A stretch of 64,000 nt of DNA from Heterobasidion occidentale. Taxonomy: Eukaryota > Basidiomycota > Agaricomycetes > Russulales > Bondarzewiaceae. A program made the position numbers and the translations under genes. Below the pieces are notes generated by a model, which was not told the DNA's origin, searched no databases, and saw only the letters and a list, made by a program, of their open reading frames with translations. Positions 31,087 to 41,549 of the stretch are shown piece by piece; positions within the stretch are counted from its first letter, which is position 1, and each line of letters starts with the position of its first letter. The DNA is taken from positions 992,001 through 1,056,000 of the forward strand of contig JBCAQO010000010.1 in assembly GCA_039111635.1 (NCBI GenBank), read 5' to 3'.

Positions 31087-31997
31087 ATGTCGGCAGATAC
31101 TGGAGGTAATGAGTCCAAGGGACCAGCTATGGCCAAACCCACCACCTTCAGTGGAAACAGGAAACGAACCGAGCAATTCCTCCACGAAATCGATCTAATG
31201 TTCCTGGCTAGGAAGAAGGATTATGCGAACGAATTCGCCAAAATCGCTTACGCTCTGTCGTATATGAAGGAAGGCTCAGCAGGGATATGGGCAAGAAACT
31301 TTACCAGGCCAGGAGGAACACGCTGAAAGATTGGAACAAATACACTTGGGCAGACACGGTCAGCTACACATCCGTCCGCAAAAAGATAGCCACCGATTTC
31401 GAGGAGTTCAACAAAGAAGCCGATGCTCACGACAAACTGGCCCGAGTCAATCAGGGAAAGGAATCATTTAACACCTACCTTCAGCTGTTTGAACAGCTCG
31501 CGGCGCTTGCCAGTGTAGACGAAGAAACCAAGAAGACCCATTTCCTGCGAGGACTCAAGTGGGAATTAGCAAAGGGAATTTATGAAGATCCTTCTAAAGA
31601 CGGGACATGGGAAGAACTAGTCGAGAAGGCTAAGAAACACGAAGGGATGCGCATCGCAAGGGACCGAGCATACGACCTCCGAAAAGGAAAATTCCAAATC
31701 TACACTCCGCGTACATTTTACGACGAAAGGGCACCCCCACGGCACGATAGGGAGCCCCAATACGAACCTATGGATGTAGATGCAGCGGAAATGGAGGCCG
31801 ATGCTGTCCGAACTCGCTTCAAGAAACTTACCCCGGCGGGAGAGAGATCGACTTGCCAAAGAAGGCAAGTGCTTCTTTTGCAAGAAGCCCGGGCACATGG
31901 CGCGCAACTGACCTTCTCGGCCCAAGAGAAGATTCCAGCCCCCTCGTCGCAGACCAGTGCGCGAAGCAGAAATGGACGAAGGACAATTCGACGATGA
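31087..31997 (+). pseudogene. Gag capsid and zinc knuckle, family B (B1)
   Basis: Capsid-like part (TTFSGNRKRTEQFLHEIDLM, YALSYMKEGSAGIWA, then NTYLQLFEQLAALAS and HFLRGLKWEL). A CCHC knuckle, CFFCKKPGHMARNC, follows near 31865-31910 in a shifted frame. Broken near 31305 by a small indel (GG insertion versus the other copy) and again near 31840. Confidence 0.8.
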
Positions 31998-32132
31998 AGA
32001 CGTCGAAGAAGGAAAAAAACAGAGTCAACCACATCCGTCAGATGATGATGGGGCTCAGTATGGAAGAAATCGAGGAAGTTCGAGCCTTTAGCGACTCGAA
32101 GAATTTTAAGGCCTCTCCCATCGGCAGCGGAT

Positions 32133-33483
32133 GTGGAGAGTAGGATTCTTGCAGGAAATCAGTACGCTCCTCTGGCCAGTAAAGATGCTGACCAAGAGCA
32201 TGGACATCCAGATGTATTGTATCTTTCGGAAATGAAATCACATGGTGCACCATCCCTCCGACTCGAGACAATGCTCATAGGCAAGAATAGAAAAGCTGCT
32301 ACGCAGGCACTAGTGGACAGTGGAGCCACTGGAATCTTCATGCACCCTCGCTTCGTAGAAGCACATCAAATCACTACACACAAAACCCCCACCCCTATCC
32401 AGTCAGTACGGTCCAGAACACCGAGTTCAAGGGAGGACCTATTACACGATTCGCCAACCTCAAATTGCAGGTTCTAGGCGAAAAGGGGGGTCGCATACAG
32501 AGTCAGCAAGATTCTATATCGCGGAAATAGGAAAAGAAGACGTCATTTTAGGAAACCGACTGGTTATTAGAACATAACCCAGAAGTCGACTGGCATGCCT
32601 ACGGGCTACACTTTACCAGATGCCCGCCCTCCTACCAATAATAGGAGGACCGGTAAAAGCTAGAAGAGCTACAAGAAAACCAGGACGTCCTAAACCAAGC
32701 ATACGGCGCATGGAAACAGTACCGCAAATGGGCGACTACTCAATACCAGTGCAAAAGCCGGGAAAAGCAGTACCAGGCCAGAAAGTGGGAAACACCACAG
32801 TACCACATCCGCGGACAATACCTACAAGTCCGGAGTTCACAACTCGAAGGTTGAATGCCGAACGTCTGAAGGCCCGAACCAGAAATTATAAGGTTCCGAC
32901 ATGGGCTGAAGAAGACGTTCCGGAGGACGGTGACGGACTTCCGGCACTTCCCTCCAAGGATCTTGAAGAAGATGGAGTCTATCTTGTTAGATGCCTGGAT
33001 ACTGGAAACATTACAGGCACTGGAATTATACAACGACTCCGAAGAAGGCGTCAATACATCGCGCCGAAACACGGAACTTCCATATGCCAATACACTGGCT
33101 CAAGGAAGCAAACCTGCCAAAGCACCGACAGGAAACAACAAAGCACACCAACTCGCAAAGACTAGCAGAAGAAGGCCGCCAAAGGGAAACCCGAATTATC
33201 CTTCGAAGAAATAGTGCCGAAGGAATACTGGAATTATAGGAAGGTTTTCGAAGGTCGACCAAAGGGACAGCTACCGCTCTCTCGACCTTGGGATCACAAA
33301 ATAGAAATCAAGGAAGGAATGGATCACTCGCTCAAACCCAAGCTATACAGTCTTAGCCCTGGAGAGCAAGTGGAACTCAAGAAATTCATAGATGAAAACC
33401 TCCAGAAAGGATTCATCAGAGAATCCAAATCGCACATGGCATCCCCATTCTTCTTCATCAAGAAAAAGAACGGAAAACTATGA
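32133..33483 (+). pseudogene. Protease and RT N terminus, family B (B1)
   Basis: Retropepsin motif ALVDSGATGIFMHPRF at about 32310-32355, followed by the conserved block corresponding to VILGTDWLLEHNPEVDWHAY (frame-shifted here by a 1-nt insertion). A linker, then the RT N terminus (LPLSRPWDHKIEIKEGMDHS, SPFFFIKKKNGKL). Ends at TGA 33481-33483, where related elements have Arg (GKLRPV). Several indels; the inverted copy has this whole segment in one frame. Confidence 0.8.
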
Positions 33484-33489
33484 CCAGTA

Positions 33490-34610
33490 ATGGATTATCG
33501 CAAACTCAATGAAATAACAATCAAGAACAAGTACCCTTTGCCGATTATTCAAGAATTACTGGACCTTCTAGCCGAAGCTGTATACTTTTCACTAATGGAT
33601 GTCGATACAGGATATAACAACGTACGCATGAAAGAAGGAAGTGAGAAACTGGCCGCGTTCGTCACCAATCTAGGAATGTACGAACCTCTGGTTATGTTCT
33701 TTGGATTAACCAACTCGCCGGCAACATTCCAAACTATGATGAACGCCCTCTTCAAAGACCTCATCTACGCCGGATTAGTGGCAATCTATATGAACGACAT
33801 CCTAGTATTCTCTAAAACAATGGATGACCACATCAAGACTGTTCGAAAGGTTTTACAGATCTTACAGGACAACGATCTGTACCTACAACCCTCGAAGTGC
33901 CACTTCCACAAAAAGAAGATCGACTATCTTGGATATATTATATCACACGGACATCTAGAAATGGACCCAATTAAAGTGGCCGGCATTATGGACTGGCCAA
34001 CCCTGGAAAAGTCAAGGAAGTGCAATCATTTTTAGGCTTTTGCAACTTTTATCGCAGGTTTATCAAAGATTACTCAAAGATAGCAAGACCACTATTTGAG
34101 CTAACACAGAAGGAACGCACCTGGGATTGGACACCAGCATGCGAAGAAGCGTTTCAAACGCTAAAACGAATATTTACAGAATCTCCGGTACTCGTTATGC
34201 CAGACACAAGGAACCCGTTTTGCATTGAATGCGACGCTTCTGACTTTGCCACCGGAGCAGTTTTATCACAAGTCGCCAAAGATGGAAAATGGCACCCATG
34301 TGCTTATATCTCCAAGTCGCTCTCACCAACAGAACGCAACTACCCAATCTATGATAAAGAGTTGCTGGCAGTCGTTCGAGCTTTTGAAGCTTGGCGACAC
34401 TATCTGGAAGGCGCCGACCACCCGGTAGACGTCTGGACGGACCACAAGAACCTCGAATGGTTCCGGTCAAGCCAGAAATTAAACCGTCGGCAAGCACGAT
34501 GGTCACTCTACCTCTCACGTTTCGACTACAAGTTGACGCACAAGGCGGGAGTCACTAATAAATCCGACGGTCTGTCACGGCGTCCAGACCATAAAAAGGG
34601 TGGAATTTGA
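33490..34610 (+). pseudogene. RT palm/thumb and RNase H, family B (B1)
   Basis: Begins VMDYRKLNEITIKNKYPLPI. The palm has SLMDVDTGYNNVRM and the catalytic box reads IYMNDILVFSK: YMND instead of YMDD, i.e. one catalytic Asp replaced by Asn. A frameshift near 34005 precedes the thumb (FLGFCNFYRRFIKDYSKIAR). RNase H follows with ECDASDFATGAV, YDKELLAVVRAFEAW, VWTDHKNL and NKSDGLSRR. The YMND change predicts an inactive polymerase. Confidence 0.85.
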
Positions 34611-36250
34611 CAATTCAGGCGAAACACTCTTGGAGCCCAAACTTTTCAATAACACAGAAAATATCCGAAGACCTTTCGCAGAAATCAATGCCATCAATAC
34701 AGACAACAGTTGGGACCCTCATCAAATACTTCACATTAGGGCAACTGGACGAGGAGGCGTTTCCATAATAGACGACGACCTACGGAACGAATCATTGAAG
34801 AAAACAGGAAAGACGAATGGCTATTAGAAACCCTAGCCAATTAAAACCTTAGGACCTCGAAACATGAAGAAAGGTTTACAAGAATGGAACGAAGAAGAAG
34901 GATTGGTCCTTCACCGAGGAAAAATATATGTTCCTCAGAACGAACAACTTCGCCAAGATATCATCAAATTAAACCATGACAATCTAGCAGCAGGACATCC
35001 AGGACAAAGAGGAACTCTAGCCTTAGTCGGACAGGAATCACTTGGCCAGGAATATCAAACACAGTTCACCAATACGTGGAAGGATGCGCCATCTGTCATC
35101 CACCAAGAACGACACACATCCTACCATGGTACCATTACAACCAACAGAAATCCCAGATCGACCCTTCGGCACAATAACCATGGATTTTATTACAGACCTA
35201 CCAGAATCAAACGGATACGACTCGCTACATGTAGTAACCGATAGATTCACCAAAACCGCAGTAATAACTCCATGCCTGAAAACCATCGACTCTGATGGAA
35301 CGGCCAAAATCTTGCTAGAAAACACCTGGAGACGCTATGGACTGCCAGATAAAATCATATCGGATAGAGGAACTCAATTCGCTTCAAAAGTAGCGCAAGC
35401 CCTGCTCAAAGAATTAGGAATCAAATCCGCGTTAAGCACAGCTTATCACCCACAGACGGACGGTGCTACTGAACAAATGAATCAGGAACTAGAACAATAC
35501 CTGAGAGCATTTTGCAGCTCTTCACAAGACGATTGGGCCGGACTAATCCCCTACGCGGAATATGCCCACAACACCCATCAGCACTCAGCCACGCAGAAGT
35601 CACCATTTGAACTTCTCCATGGATATCAACCACGGGCTTACCCAGCCATCATCGGAAACACGAATGTCCCCACCGCCGACGCTCGCCTCGAAGCTCTGCA
35701 ACGTGCTAGGAAGGAAGCACAAGCCAGCCTCGAAATTGCAGCCGAAGCCATGAGGATACAGCACGACCGTTTTGGAACGGACCTGCCGCCTTTCAAGAAA
35801 GGAGATCAAGTATGGCTCGATGGGAAGAACATCCACGCCGATCACTCATCAGAGAAACTGAGACCCAAACACTTTGGGCCATTTGAAGTCATTGACACCA
35901 TAGGAAATGTCAACTTCAGGTTGAAACTGCCCAACAGCTGGAAGCGTATTCACGACGTCTTCCATGCTAGTCGACTCACGCCCTACAAGGAAAACGAGGT
36001 CTATGGTCCGAACTACCCTAAACCGGCTCCGGACCTGATCGAAGGGCAAGAAGAATTCGAAGTCGAAGCCATTGTCGGAGCCAGACGCTTTGGACGATGG
36101 AAGATCCTGCAGTACCTGATCAAATGGAAGGGCTACCGGAATCGGACAACTCTTGGGAAGCCGCGGCAAACGTCACTAACGCACAAAAGCCATAAAGGAC
36201 TTCTAACCGCCGGCACCCTCGGGCAGTCAAAGGAATGGAAGCCTCCATTC
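34600..36250 (+). pseudogene. Integrase and chromodomain, family B (B1), frame-broken
   Basis: Zinc-binding region (NHDNLAAGHPGQRGTLALVG) broken by indels near 34790-35100. The core from 35160 is intact in one frame: TMDFITDLPE, ISDRGTQF, TDGATEQMNQELE. GPF module (KHFGPFEVIDTIGNVNFRL), then a chromodomain (FEVEAIVGARRFGRWKI, YLIKWKGY) broken by 1-nt changes near 36140. A charged C-terminal extension continues to about 36500 (LELNRVAEEDQIRKKLE). Confidence 0.85.
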
Positions 36251-36604
36251 TGACCCTGGTGATCGAATTAGAACTCAACAGAGTAGCCGAAGAAGATCAA
36301 ATCAGAAAGAAGCTCGAGAAGCAATCCAATCGGAAAGAAGCTTCTCGCTACAGGATTAGCTATCCCCCAGATCATGGAAGAGATCACAAACGAATGATGC
36401 AGCTAAAGAGGCCGCCCCTGGTTCCTCGATCAAAAGTGCCACCACCAACGATCAATGATCGAGAAGCGCAGCCAAAGAAAGAAGCCCCAATATAGACTCG
36501 TCTCGATCAAAGCTACAGAGCGACGCGATGGGACAACTCTAATTGGCGGACTCAAGCATACCAGGAGCTACAAAAGCAGACCAACCGAGGATTGGCATGA
36601 CAGG

Positions 36605-36760
36605 CAAACAGCTATGACCCCTTTCAACCCCACTCAATCCACAGTAGCCGTTTTATACCGTTGTCGCGACTCTTGCTCTCACTGCTGTCTCCATCGCCAT
36701 CGCCCTTGTTCTCGGATCCCTTCACGCCGCCCGCCTATTGGCATCTCCTCCGTCGTATAA
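36605..36760 (+). pseudogene. Small membrane ORF between pol and ORF3, broken (B1)
   Basis: Counterpart of the intact 54-codon ORF at 47001-47165: same start region (MTPFNPTQSTVAV), then a 1-nt insertion in a T run (CGTTTTATACC) shifts the hydrophobic segment out of frame, and another change lies near 36730. Confidence 0.5.
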
Positions 36761-36763
36761 AAG
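36756..36763 (+). promoter_or_regulatory. Internal TATA box upstream of ORF3 (B1)
   Basis: TATAAAAG about 116 nt upstream of the probable ORF3 ATG (36879). Conserved in the other B copy at 47161-47168. Confidence 0.5.
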
Positions 36764-37086
36764 ACACCCTGCATTGGACAAAAACGTTCCTCAGCATCCC
36801 AGCTACCATTGAATGTCACTTGCCCCTGCACACCTCTTCTTAGCTCACTCCCCCCGCTATATTCTTAGTAACATCAGAATGACTTCCGCTACCACCTCTC
36901 ACTCACGCTTCCAACACCCCGTCCCCCAACCCCTTCATCCTCCGCACCGTCACCCCTCCTACTACCACCCCCACGCTCGTTGACGACACGGACTCGGACT
37001 ACGACAGCGAGGACTACATCCCCTCGGAAGGCGTCCATGTCACCGACCCCCTCACCGAATTTGTCATTCCCCATTTCCCGGCTGAA

Positions 37087-38487
37087 ATGCCGAACCCCCA
37101 TATTGTCGTCCCATCGTTGGCTTTCGCAGTGCACAACGAAAACCCTCGTATCCGCATCCGCGCCCTACCCAACCCCCTTCATGACCTCCGCCTCTACCAA
37201 GACCTGAAGACCAATAACAGTGTCTACCACCTCACGCTCGCTGAGGACGAGGCCCCCATCATTCTGAACCAGCCCGGCTTGAAGAACCCTCGTGCCTTCC
37301 TTTTTTATTTACAGCAAGCGGTTTGGGCCCAATGCTATCAAGTATTCTCTGGACCACTCAACCAAACCCAAGCTATCCTCCTCGCCAACATCACCGTCAC
37401 CTCCTACCGCATGAAGGGGCTGATCAATCTCCCCGCCATCCGCAACGACATGATTAACTTCCGGCTAGGAGGCATCTTCGGCAGCAGTTCCGTCCTCCTC
37501 CAGACGCACACCATCGTGGCTTGGCTCGAAACTCTGGCTCGGATCAGGTACAAGGAGAACACAATCCACTGGTTCTATTTCACAGGACTTAATGGGGCGC
37601 GTCTGGAGATAGAGGAGTACATTCCTAAGGGACTTTTGCCGACTCACTCCTTCCCCCTGAACAGTCGCGGAGTTCACCCCGTCGCAAGCTACTGGTCAAG
37701 CGGAAGTGTCCCGGAAGATAACGTCAGGCCCTGGGTTATGACCAAGCCGGACATACAAGAACAAGGTTTTCACCAGGTCGACGTCGAAGAACCCATGGTC
37801 GTCGATCCTCCGGCAATCACGGAACCAGTCCTCCCGGTCGCCCGACTCTTTCGACCCGCCGACGAAGAAATCATGGAATCCATGCGGCCCACCAGTCCCC
37901 CTTACGACCCCGAACAAGTCGTCCGGGATCGCCGGGTACTTCAGCCGTTACCGGTACCACCCCCATCACCCCCTGCTGTGTCCCCATCCCCCCCCTTACT
38001 CGGCGACGACCTCACCCATCCTATCGTTGTCAACGAAACCTCCCCCCAGTCGCCGGACATTCCTGTCGCAACTGAAGAGGGATGGCCTGCCGACGCCATG
38101 GACTCAGAAAATGTTTGGCCTACCCCTCCTGCTCTCCCGCCTTCTCCACCCACCGACCCCGCCACTCGTACCTGCTGGGAATGCGGACGCGCCGGCCATC
38201 TCGTCGTGGGATGTCCAATTACGGGCATTTGCCAAAGAACGGACGTTACGGCGCGCGGCTTTCTTCAAGACTACGATAGGCATCGCATGCAGTCCCGGCG
38301 CCTTCGTCTACAGATGGATAGGACAGCTGAGGAATACGGGTACCACAAGCAGGCGTTAGACCACTTGATCGACACCGCTAACTGGACCGGATACCCCGCT
38401 CGGAGCATCCCCACTTTCGACGAAGTCCATCTGAGGAGACCCGCCCCTACCATTGGTGCACCCGCCAAGCGCCGAAGACTTGTATAG
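37087..38487 (+). CDS. Family B accessory ORF3 with CCHC zinc knuckle (466 codons)
   Basis: Long sense ORF between pol and the 3' LTR. A globular N-terminal half (HDLRLYQDLKTNNSVYHLTL, AFLFYLQQAVWAQCYQVFSG, VTSYRMKGLINLPAIRNDMI, NTIHWFYFTGLNGARLEIEE) is followed by a Pro-rich acidic linker, then a zinc knuckle CWECGRAGHLVVGC (CX2CX4HX4C), and a basic C terminus ending AKRRRLV (NLS-like). Coding clearly continues upstream of this Met in the same frame (acidic DTDSDYDSED, then TEFVIPHFPAEMP), and the likely start is ATG 36879 with one 1-nt lesion between. Nearly identical in the second B copy (47490-48890), with many third-position changes. The knuckle suggests nucleic-acid binding; no envelope features. 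Function unknown; domain not recognised. Confidence 0.75.
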   Translation: MPNPHIVVPSLAFAVHNENPRIRIRALPNPLHDLRLYQDLKTNNSVYHLTLAEDEAPIILNQPGLKNPRAFLFYLQQAVWAQCYQVFSGPLNQTQAILLANITVTSYRMKGLINLPAIRNDMINFRLGGIFGSSSVLLQTHTIVAWLETLARIRYKENTIHWFYFTGLNGARLEIEEYIPKGLLPTHSFPLNSRGVHPVASYWSSGSVPEDNVRPWVMTKPDIQEQGFHQVDVEEPMVVDPPAITEPVLPVARLFRPADEEIMESMRPTSPPYDPEQVVRDRRVLQPLPVPPPSPPAVSPSPPLLGDDLTHPIVVNETSPQSPDIPVATEEGWPADAMDSENVWPTPPALPPSPPTDPATRTCWECGRAGHLVVGCPITGICQRTDVTARGFLQDYDRHRMQSRRLRLQMDRTAEEYGYHKQALDHLIDTANWTGYPARSIPTFDEVHLRRPAPTIGAPAKRRRLV

Positions 38488-38498
38488 AGAGGGGGTAG
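38486..38498 (+). other. Polypurine tract, family B
   Basis: AGAGAGGGGGTAG directly before the 3' LTR, overlapping the ORF3 stop codon by a few bases. Primer for plus-strand DNA synthesis. Confidence 0.8.
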
Positions 38499-39331
38499 TG
38501 TTAGGACCGCGTCCTAACACGTGCTTCGCACGTGAGTGGATGGGCTGGTCAAGTGCTTCGGACTTGTTGCAGACTCGGACTACTTTCCATGACTCCTTAC
38601 CATTTACATGCTGATGCATGAACGCTAACTTCTAGTTCCTGATTCTTGATGTGGACAGACATTGGTTCCTGACCCCCGTTCCTGGTTCTTGATCGATCGA
38701 AGATGTGGATGGACATTAGTGATCGGATTACTATATTTGGTTATATGGCAGGTCAATGAGGTATTCTAGCTTATGGATCTCGATCGTTGACTTCGGTACC
38801 TGAGAAGCGCACGGACCAGATCTTGATCCTGCCCTAGACACTTCTGTACGTAAATAGCCGAGATGAGCTTCTAAGAAGCTCAGCTCGTTCACCTGTAATA
38901 CACTCGATCTCTGCACTGCACCGGCGTCTGGCTACCTTCTTAGCCCACGCTTCGTGATCTCTGTCAGATCTGAGAAACTCCTTACACGGTCTGACGAAGC
39001 ACTGGACTCGTCTCCCTTCCCTCCCCTCCCTCTACTCATCCGCTTCTATACCGGATTAGCTGCCTTCCGCGTTCTCAGTTGGACACCCCCTCGTGTCATC
39101 TGTTGGACAGGAGAAGATCATCCGGTTCCTCCTCACCATCGAGAATACCTCGAAGATCATCTTCTCAATCTATTCGAGAACAAAGCAGACAGCGACCCCG
39201 AGTTCCTCGAAAGAGCCCAAAGACGATCCATCGTCTTTATCCATTGGAGTCTACGACTATACAAACCAGTGGAGGTTTAGCCTAGGGACCCCTTCGTGCA
39301 TCGGTGCACGTGATAGGTCTCCGACCTAACA
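38499..39331 (+). repeat. LTR, family B (833 bp)
   Basis: 3' LTR of the complete B copy; same TGTTAGGAC palindrome start and CCTAACA end. Directly followed by TCCGG, one half of an inverted-orientation target duplication. Confidence 0.93.
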
Positions 39332-41461
39332 TCCGGTGGCGAAGTCAGAAGCGTCGCATTCAATGCAAAACGGGTTCCTTGTGTCTGGCATAACGAGTAC
39401 CGGAGATTCTGTAAATATTCGTTTTAGCGTTTGAAACGCTTCTTCGCATGCTGGTGTCCAATCCCAGGTGCGTTCCTTCTGTGTTAGCTCAAATAGTGGT
39501 CTTGCTATCTTTGAGTAATCTTTGATAAACCTGCGATAAAAGTTGCAAAAGCCTAAAAATGATTGCACTTCCTTGACTTTTCCAGGGGTTGGCCAGTCCA
39601 TAATGCCGGCCACTTTAATTGGGTCCATTTCTAGATGTCCGTGTGATATAATATATCCAAGATAGTCGATCTTCTTTTTGTGGAAGTGGCACTTCGAGGG
39701 TTGTAGGTACAGATCGTTGTCCTGTAAGATCTGTAAAACCTTTCGAACAGTCTTGATGTGGTCATCCATTGTTTTAGAGAATACTAGGATGTCGTTCATA
39801 TAGATTGCCACTAATCCGGCGTAGATGAGGTCTTTGAAGAGGGCGTTCATCATAGTTTGGAATGTTGCCGGCGAGTTGGTTAATCCAAAGAACATAACCA
39901 GAGGTTCGTACATTCCTAGATTGGTGACGAACGCGGCCAGTTTCTCACTTCCTTCTTTCATGCGTACGTTGTTATATCCTGTATCGACATCCATTAGTGA
40001 AAAGTATACAGCTTCGGCTAGAAGGTCCAGTAATTCTTGAATAATCGGCAAAGGGTACTTGTTCTTGATTGTTATTTCATTGAGTTTGCGATAATCCATT
40101 ACTGGTCATAGTTTTCCGTTCTTTTTCTTGATGAAGAAGAATGGGGATGCCATGTGCGATTTGGATTCTCTGATGAATCCTTTCTGGAGGTTTTCATCTA
40201 TGAATTTCTTGAGTTCCACTTGCTCTCCAGGGCTAAGACTGTATAGCTTGGGTTTGAGCGAGTGATCCATTCCTTCCTTGATTTCTATTTTGTGATCCCA
40301 AGGTCGAGAGAGCGGTAGCTGTCCCTTTGGTCGACCTTCGAAAACCTTCCTATAATTCCAGTATTCCTTCGGCACTATTTCTTCGAAGGATAATTCGGGT
40401 TTCCCTTTGGCGGCTTCTTCTGCTAGTCTTTGCGAGTTGGTGTGCTTTGTTTGTTTTCCTGTCGGTGCTTTGGCAGGTTTGCTTCCTTGAGCCAGTGTAT
40501 TGGCATATGGAAGTTCCGTGGTTTCGGCGCGATGTATATTGACGCCTTCTTCGGAGTCGTTGTATAATTCCAGTGCCTGTAATGTTCCAGTATCCAGGCA
40601 TCTAACAAGATAGACTCCATCTTCTTCAAGATCCTTGGAGGGAAGTGCCGGAAGTCCGTCACCGTCCTCCGGAACGTCTTCTTCAGCCCATGTCGGAACC
40701 TTATAATTTCTGGTTCGGGCCTTCAGACGTTCGGCATTCAACCTTCGAGTTGTGAACTCCGGACTTGTAGGTATTGTCCGCGGATGTGGTACTGTGGTGT
40801 TTCCCACTTTCTGGCCTGGTACTGCTTTTCCCGGCTTTTGCACTGGTATTGAGTAGTCGCCCATTTGCGGTACTGTTTCCATGCGCCGTATGCTTGGTTT
40901 AGGACGTCCTGGTTTTCTTGTAGCTCTTCTAGCTTTTACCGGTCCTCCTTTTATTTGGCAGGAGGGCGGGCATCTGGTAAAGTGTAGCCCGTAGGCATGC
41001 CAGTCGACTTCTGGGTTATGTTCTAATAACCAGTCGGTTCCTAAAATGACGTCTTCTTTTCCTATTTCCGCGATATAGAATCTTGCTGACTCTGTATGCG
41101 ACCCCCCTTTTTCGCCTAGAACCTGCAATTTGAGGTTGGCGAATCGTGTAATAGGTCCTCCCTTGAACTCGGTGTTCTGGACCGTACTGACTGGGATAGG
41201 GGTGGGGGTTTTGTGTGTAGTGATTTGATGTGCTTCTACGAAGCGAGGGTGCATGAAGATTCCAGTGGCTCCACTGTCCACTAGTGCCTGCGTAGCAGCT
41301 TTTCTATTCTTGCCTATGAGCATTGTCTCGAGTCGGAGGGATGGTGCACCATGTGATTTCATTTCCGAAAGATACAATACATCTGGATGTCCATGCTCTT
41401 GGTCAGCATCTTTACTGGCCAGAGGAGCGTACTGATTTCCTGCAAGAATCCTACTCTCCAC
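39332..41461 (-). pseudogene. Protease, RT and start of RNase H of B2 (inverted half)
   Basis: One frame from 41461 to 40106 covers protease (ALVDSGATGIFMHPRF, EDVILGTDWLLEHNP), linker and RT N terminus to NGKL, interrupted by TGA at 40106-40108. The same frame then continues from VMDYRKL to CDASDFATG at the inversion point. RT has YMND as in B1. Apart from the TGA and the cut RNase H, this is the best-preserved protease-RT of family B here. Confidence 0.85.
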
Positions 41462-41549
41462 ATCCGCTGCCGATGGGAGAGGCCTTAAAAATTCTTCGAG
41501 TCGCTAAAGGCTCGAACTTCCTCGATTTCTTCCATACTGAGCCCCATCA

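Larger units (their letters stand above)
28939..39331 (+). mobile_element. Family B chromovirus, complete copy (B1)
   Basis: About 10.4-kb LTR retrotransposon with LTRs at both ends: 5' LTR, self-priming PBS, gag with a long N-terminal extension, CCHC knuckle, protease, RT, RNase H, integrase, chromodomain, small membrane ORF, internal TATA, ORF3, polypurine tract, 3' LTR. Many 1-nt frameshifts. Its left and right flanks do not form a target duplication (CAGC left, TCCGG right). That fits the view that one end was exchanged in an LTR-LTR inversion with the neighbouring copy. Confidence 0.9.

Noticed and set aside
37087..38487. Family B ORF3 as a retroviral envelope gene.
   Set aside because: No signal peptide, no transmembrane helix, no furin-like site; it has a zinc knuckle and a basic nuclear-type tail instead.
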